Shown here in pieces: positions 6,025 through 9,836 of a DNA stretch of 9,836 nucleotides; positions within the stretch are counted from its first letter, which is position 1, and each line of letters starts with the position of its first letter. Made by a program: the position numbers and the translations under genes. The notes beneath the pieces are model-generated. The model saw nothing but the letters and a program-made list of their open reading frames with translations. It did no database searches and had not been told where the DNA came from. Source of the stretch: an uncultured Acidobacteriota bacterium (GTDB lineage: Bacteria > Acidobacteriota > Terriglobia > UBA7540). The stretch is taken from positions 1-9,836 of the forward strand of contig CALCEB010000262.1 in the NCBI GenBank assembly GCA_937900045.1. The letters run 5' to 3'.

Positions 6025-6180
6025 GGTAGTGACGCAGTTTGCTGTAGCGGCGCTACAGCAAAGAAACTGAGAACCTGTGAATAAACTCGCCGTGCCTGTC
6101 ATCCTGAGCGATCACAGCCTTGCGGCTGTGAACGCTCAGCATGACATTTCCGGATTTTTTCACACCTTCTGAGACACCAC
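6025..6180. mobile_element. Palindromic MITE-like element, copy 3 (internally deleted and interrupted)
   Basis: The left part runs from GGTAGTGACGCAGTTT to a collapsed centre at 6041-6059, a 9-1-9 palindrome (GCTGTAGCG g CGCTACAGC). It continues through GCAAAGAAACTGAGA and resumes after an insertion with CACCAC (6175-6180). Removing 6073-6174 restores an arm matching copy 1 with one change. TGATTTTCC flanks the whole at 6016-6024 and 6181-6189, a perfect 9-bp target duplication like that of copy 1. The missing core is explained by a deletion between two CGCT tetranucleotides present in the full arms. It lies just upstream of the tricorn-like gene's promoter region. Confidence 0.75.
6073..6168. 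mobile_element. Second palindromic element nested inside copy 3
   Basis: A 96-bp insertion with inverted ends ACCTGTGAA (6073-6081) and TTCACACCT (6159-6167), 7 of 9 positions complementary. It is flanked by CTGAGA at 6067-6072 and 6169-6174, a likely 6-bp target duplication. Its core is a 50-nt hairpin (6097-6146). Paired blocks are TGTCAT/ATGACA, CTGAGCG/CGCTCAG and CACAGCC/GGCTGTG, with a TTGC loop and small symmetric internal loops. A T-run (6155-6160) follows, so it could also act as a weak terminator. It has no coding capacity. Confidence 0.65.
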
Positions 6181-6214
6181 TGATTTTCCTGCTCAATTTC
6201 TCCGCTTTCAAGGA

Positions 6215-6220
6215 TATACT
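6215..6220 (+). promoter_or_regulatory. Putative -10 box of the tricorn-like protease gene
   Basis: TATACT (5/6 to consensus) lies 51 bp before the ATG at 6272. At 16-18 bp further upstream there is only a poor -35 (CTCAAT region, about 6191-6198). The element's right target duplication ends at 6189, directly adjoining the -35 zone, so the insertion may have altered this promoter. Confidence 0.4.
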
Positions 6221-6271
6221 AACCGGCTTCCACATGGCTCGGATCTCACCACGCATCGAACAGGAGTGGGG

Positions 6272-9200
6272 ATGAGGAATATTCTTGGATGGATCGCTTT
6301 CGCCATTTTTCTTCCGGTTGCAACTGCGGCAGCCCAGAGTAGCTCAGCAAACGGGCCGCTATTGTTGCAGGATCCGGCGCTCAGCAAGACTCAAATCGCC
6401 TTCATCTACGGCAGCGAGCTTTGGACGGTTCCCCGCGAAGGCGGAGTGGCTCATGTCCTGGCTATGCACATTACGCCGGAGACGCGGCCCATCTTTTCGC
6501 CTGATGGCTCGCTGATCGCCTACACTGCAACCTATAACGCCAACACGGATGTTTACGTTGCCCCTGCGGACGGCGGAACACCACGCCGCCTCACCTATCA
6601 TCCCGGCCCGGACGTGGCGCTCGGCTGGACGCCGGACGGACAGCGTATTCTCTTCAAATCCCCGCGCCAGAGTTACAGTCTGTTTGCGCAGTTCTTCACC
6701 ATCCCCGTCAACGGCGGATTCCCCACACTGCTGCCGCTGCCTATGGGCGACGATGCCTCGTATTCACCGGATGGCTCCGAGCTGGCTTACGTTCCGCTCC
6801 ATCAATGGGAGCCGGCGTGGAAGCGCTATCGCGGCGGCCAGACCAAGCCCATTTGGATAGCGCAGCTTTCCGACTCCAGTATCGTCAAGGTGCCGCGCAA
6901 TAATTCGAACGACTCGAACCCCATGTGGGTTGGTAACACCGTGTATTTCCTTTCGGACCGCAACGGTCCCGTCTCGCTTTTTGCCTACAACACCCAAACC
7001 AAGCAGGTCCGGCAGGTGCTCGAGAACAAGGGCCTTGATTTCAAGTCCGCATCGGCCGGTCCAGGCGCCATTGTCTACGAGCAGTTCGGCGCCCTGCATC
7101 TTTACGATTTGAAGTCCGGACATCAACATCCTGTAAACATCACCGTGGCAGGAGACCTGCCGCAAACCCGCCCTCACTTCCTGAAGATCACATCGAAGGA
7201 CATCATCACCTCCGGCATCTCGCCCACCGGCAAGCGCGCCGTATTTGAGGCGCATGGCGAAATCCTCACCGTGCCCGCCAAAAAAGGGGACGTCCGCAAC
7301 ATCACGAGCACGCCCGCCGTGGAGGAACGGTTCCCGTCCTGGTCGCCGGATGGCAAGTGGGTTGCCTATTTCTCCGACGCCACCGGAGAGTACGATCTTG
7401 AAATCAAAGGTCAGGATGGATTGGGCGCGCCCCGGCACATTGGCTTGGGGAATCCGCCATCGTATTTTTACAATCCCGCCTGGTCGCCAGACTCCAAGAA
7501 AATTGCTTACACCGACAAGCGCCTGAACATGTGGACCGTGGACCTGGATCATCCCACGCCCGTCAAGGTGGACACGGACTTGTACGACTCGCCCGCCCAC
7601 ATCATGGATCCCATGTGGTCGCCGGACAGCCGCTGGATCGCCTATACCAAGCAGCTTCAAAATCATTTGCACGCGGTTTTCGTTTACTCGGTCGAAGATC
7701 ACAGCATTCATCAGATCACCGACGGCATGAGCGATGCTCTTTTTCCGGCGTTTGACAAGAATGGCAAATATCTTTACTTTACCGCCAGCACGGACATGGG
7801 CTTGACCTCCGGGTGGCTTGATATGTCGAGCCTGGAGCATCCGGTGGTGCGCAGCGTTTATGTGGCCGTGCTTCGCAAGGACCTGCCCTCGCCCATCGCT
7901 CCGGAGAGCGATGATGAGAAGTCTGCGAAGACCGCCGGGACGTCTTCAAGCTCAGCGCCCCAATCCGGCGCTGGTTCCAGCCAGAATGGAGAGAAGTCCA
8001 AAGCAAAATCAGGAGCCGCCAAAAAGCCGGTGAAGGTGCAAATCGATTTTGAAAATATCAGCCAGCGCATTCTGGCCCTACCCATCCCGGCGCGCCGTTA
8101 CGGGAGACTGTTTGCAGGAAAGACGGGCGAGGTCTACTTGCTGGAAACCCCGATCGTTTTCCTGGCGCAGCCGGGCGCGGACCATTCCATGACGGTCTGG
8201 AACTTTGACCTGAAAAAGAGAAAGACCACGAAGCTGGTGGGTGGCGTCAGCTCGTTCAACTTGTCATTTGACGGCACGAAGATGCTCTTTGAGCAGAAGA
8301 ATAAGTGGTTCATCACCGCCACGGCTAAGCCGCCCAAGCCGGGCGAAGGCGCCTTGAAGATGGCGGATATCGAGGTTTACACCACGCCCCGCGCCGAATG
8401 GAAGCAGGAATACGACGAGGTCTGGCGGATCGAGCGCGATTTCTTCTACGACCCCCATTTCCACGGCCTCAACCTGCCGCAGGCGGAGGCTTTTTACAAG
8501 CCTTACGTAGCGAATCTGGGCAGCCGCGCTGACCTGACCTACCTCTTCGAAGAGATGACGGGGAACATGACCGTGGGCCACATGTTCGTGCGGGGCGGCA
8601 CCGACTTCCCGCCGCCCAAACCGGAGAAAGTGGGGCTTCTGGGCGCCGACTATGAGATTGAAAATGGCCGTTACCAGTTCGCCCGCGTCTTTAACGGCGA
8701 GAACTGGAATCCACAACTCCATGCGCCGCTCACCCAGCCCGGCGTGAACGTCAAGCAAGGTGAATATCTGCTGGCGGTAAATGGCCGGGAGCTGCACGGC
8801 GCGGACAATATCTATAGCTTCTTCCTGGAAACTGCCGGCAAGCAGACGGTTTTGAAGGTTGGCCCCAATCCGGATGGAACCGGATCGCGCCAAGTCACCG
8901 TCGTTCCCGTGCCTAATGAATACGCGCTGCGCAACCTGGCCTGGATAGAAGCCAACCGCCGCAAGGTTGACACGATGAGCGGCGGCAAGCTGGCCTACGT
9001 CTACCTGCCCAACACCGCCGGCGCGGGTTACAGCAACTTCAACCGCTACTATTTCGCGCAAGTCGGCAAGCAAGGCGCGGTGCTCGACGAGCGCTTCAAC
9101 ACCGGCGGCGACTTGGCGGATTACATCATCGAATACCTGAAGAGACCGCCCATGAGCCGCGTGGCTGGACGGGAAGGCCAGGACTACACCGAGCCGATTG

Positions 9201-9604
9201 ACGCCATCTTCGGGCCGAAGGCGATGATCATCAATCAATTCGCCGGCTCCGGTGGCGACGCCATGCCCTGGTACTTCCGCAAGGCTGGCATTGGACCGCT
9301 GGTGGGTATGCGCACGTGGGGCGGATTGGTGGGAATCAGCGGCTATCCGGTGCTGATGGATGGCGGTGGGATCACCGCTCCCCGCTGGGCCATCTATGGA
9401 TTAAAAGGACATTGGGAAGTGGAGAATCACGGGATTCCCCCCGACGATGAAGTGAATCTCGATCCCAAGCTCGTCCGTGAAGGCCACGATCCGCAGCTTG
9501 AGAAGGCCGTCGAGGTGGTGCTGGAGATGCTCAAGAAGAATCCACCCCAGCACTTCCCGCGGCCGCCATATCCGAACTATCATCAGACGCTGCCGGGGCA
9601 GTAG
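6272..9604 (+). CDS. Secreted tricorn-like protease (beta-propeller, PDZ, S41 serine peptidase)
   Basis: A 1110-residue exported peptidase that would trim oligopeptides. ATG 6272 is preferred over GTG 6266 because AGGAG lies 5 nt upstream. Residues 1-22 are a signal peptide (MRNILGWIAFAIFLPVATAA), so it acts outside the cytoplasm, unlike archaeal tricorn. Repeated propeller motifs of the SPDG/SPDS..IAY type occur near 73, 119, 164, 358, 406 and 450. A Ser/Lys-rich linker (about 547-588) precedes the second propeller part. A tricorn C1 helical region (EYDEVWRIERDFFYDPHFHG), a PDZ domain (about 784-880) and the S41 core (about 888-1064) follow. The likely catalytic set is His770 (TVGHMFV), Ser993 (NQFAGSGGDAMPW) and Glu1051 (VENHGIPPDDEV). 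Gly769 stands where tricorn has the auxiliary Ser745. The length fits tricorn homologues. Confidence 0.92.
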   Translation: MRNILGWIAFAIFLPVATAAAQSSSANGPLLLQDPALSKTQIAFIYGSELWTVPREGGVAHVLAMHITPETRPIFSPDGSLIAYTATYNANTDVYVAPADGGTPRRLTYHPGPDVALGWTPDGQRILFKSPRQSYSLFAQFFTIPVNGGFPTLLPLPMGDDASYSPDGSELAYVPLHQWEPAWKRYRGGQTKPIWIAQLSDSSIVKVPRNNSNDSNPMWVGNTVYFLSDRNGPVSLFAYNTQTKQVRQVLENKGLDFKSASAGPGAIVYEQFGALHLYDLKSGHQHPVNITVAGDLPQTRPHFLKITSKDIITSGISPTGKRAVFEAHGEILTVPAKKGDVRNITSTPAVEERFPSWSPDGKWVAYFSDATGEYDLEIKGQDGLGAPRHIGLGNPPSYFYNPAWSPDSKKIAYTDKRLNMWTVDLDHPTPVKVDTDLYDSPAHIMDPMWSPDSRWIAYTKQLQNHLHAVFVYSVEDHSIHQITDGMSDALFPAFDKNGKYLYFTASTDMGLTSGWLDMSSLEHPVVRSVYVAVLRKDLPSPIAPESDDEKSAKTAGTSSSSAPQSGAGSSQNGEKSKAKSGAAKKPVKVQIDFENISQRILALPIPARRYGRLFAGKTGEVYLLETPIVFLAQPGADHSMTVWNFDLKKRKTTKLVGGVSSFNLSFDGTKMLFEQKNKWFITATAKPPKPGEGALKMADIEVYTTPRAEWKQEYDEVWRIERDFFYDPHFHGLNLPQAEAFYKPYVANLGSRADLTYLFEEMTGNMTVGHMFVRGGTDFPPPKPEKVGLLGADYEIENGRYQFARVFNGENWNPQLHAPLTQPGVNVKQGEYLLAVNGRELHGADNIYSFFLETAGKQTVLKVGPNPDGTGSRQVTVVPVPNEYALRNLAWIEANRRKVDTMSGGKLAYVYLPNTAGAGYSNFNRYYFAQVGKQGAVLDERFNTGGDLADYIIEYLKRPPMSRVAGREGQDYTEPIDAIFGPKAMIINQFAGSGGDAMPWYFRKAGIGPLVGMRTWGGLVGISGYPVLMDGGGITAPRWAIYGLKGHWEVENHGIPPDDEVNLDPKLVREGHDPQLEKAVEVVLEMLKKNPPQHFPRPPYPNYHQTLPGQ

Positions 9605-9657
9605 GCCTGGAGGGTCACCGTGGCATGATTTTTGTGCGTGGTCGTCCCAAGGGAGCG

Positions 9658-9679
9658 GAGTCTCTCACTTCGGAGACTC
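9658..9679. repeat. Inverted repeat downstream of the tricorn-like gene
   Basis: GAGTCTC (9658-9664) and GAGACTC (9673-9679) are perfect 7-bp reverse complements around an 8-nt loop, 53 bp after the stop codon. There is no T-run, so terminator function is uncertain. Confidence 0.4.
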
Positions 9680-9703
9680 TTCGGCTGGTTGTGGGTCGGG
9701 TAG

Positions 9704-9730
9704 CCACGGTCAGCGTCGTACTGACCGTGG
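9704..9730. repeat. 10-bp inverted repeat (hairpin) in the 3' intergenic region
   Basis: CCACGGTCAG (9704-9713) and CTGACCGTGG (9721-9730) are perfect reverse complements with a 7-nt loop. Its arms differ from those of the next hairpin by one base (T for A), so the two are probably related units of one repeat family. A T-poor downstream sequence argues against an ordinary terminator. Confidence 0.55.
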
Positions 9731-9765
9731 GCCTTTGTCCGTAGGTTTGTCCCTCGCCGAAAAGC

Positions 9766-9792
9766 CCACGGACAGGAAGGAACTGTCCGTGG
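9766..9792. repeat. Second, related 10-bp inverted repeat
   Basis: CCACGGACAG (9766-9775) and CTGTCCGTGG (9783-9792) pair perfectly around a 7-nt loop, with AGC and GCT able to extend the stem past one bulged C. The spacing and arm sequence closely match the hairpin at 9704-9730. The window ends 44 bp later in G/T-rich DNA. Confidence 0.55.
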
Positions 9793-9836
9793 CTTGTATC
9801 TTGGTTTTTGCCCTTGGTTTTGCTGTTGCTGGTGCC

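Noticed and set aside
3615..6180. CRISPR array or composite transposon made by the three repeats
   Set aside because: The repeat spacing is over 1 kb and irregular, with genes between copies and no cas genes. Copies 1 and 3 have their own separate target duplications, so they moved individually rather than as the ends of one composite unit.
9615..9836. Minus-strand frame open from the window edge to a stop at 9615-9617 (73 codons)
   Set aside because: It has no visible start, is Thr/Arg-rich and runs straight through the three hairpins. It is most likely translated repeat DNA, though a gene tail cannot be excluded without more sequence.

Overview
The window is a moderately GC-rich bacterial chromosome segment. 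Its gene content (MaeB-type malic enzyme, an exported tricorn-like protease, VapBC, palindromic intergenic repeats) would fit a soil Acidobacteriota or similar phylum. That placement is inferred from gene style only; there is no rRNA or other marker gene to test it. Two large housekeeping-type genes frame a small accessory zone.

Layout. 249-2537 (+): NADP-type malic enzyme fused to a phosphotransacetylase-like regulatory domain. 2569-3378 (-): an orphan gene resembling the C-terminal part of a phage tail tape measure protein. It converges on maeB and has a near-consensus promoter (3571-3599) and a leader of about 185 nt rich in potential hairpins. 3769-4896 (-): LacI-family repressor. 5138-5769 (+): VapB/VapC toxin-antitoxin pair with a palindromic operator. 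6272-9604 (+): secreted tricorn-like S41 protease. 9605-9836: palindrome-rich intergenic DNA.

The most interesting layer is between the genes. A small palindromic element is present three times (3615-3723, 4979-5083, 6025-6180), separating the accessory units from each other. Two copies are bounded by perfect 9-bp direct repeats (TGTATATCG and TGATTTTCC) that look like target-site duplications. The element therefore reads as a miniature inverted-repeat transposon (MITE) with ends GGTAGTG...CACTAC. The third copy has lost its centre at a CGCT microhomology. It is also interrupted by a second, unrelated palindromic element (6073-6168) with its own inverted ends and a 6-bp duplication, CTGAGA. 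All three copies end about 11-17 bp outside the expected -35 position of a promoter, pointing to preferred insertion in promoter-upstream DNA or to a regulatory effect.

The genes do not form one pathway. maeB links malate and pyruvate metabolism, the tricorn homologue degrades peptides outside the cytoplasm, VapBC is an autoregulated RNase toxin module, and the LacI regulator has no sugar-uptake neighbour in view. No complete prophage, CRISPR array, rRNA or tRNA gene was seen.
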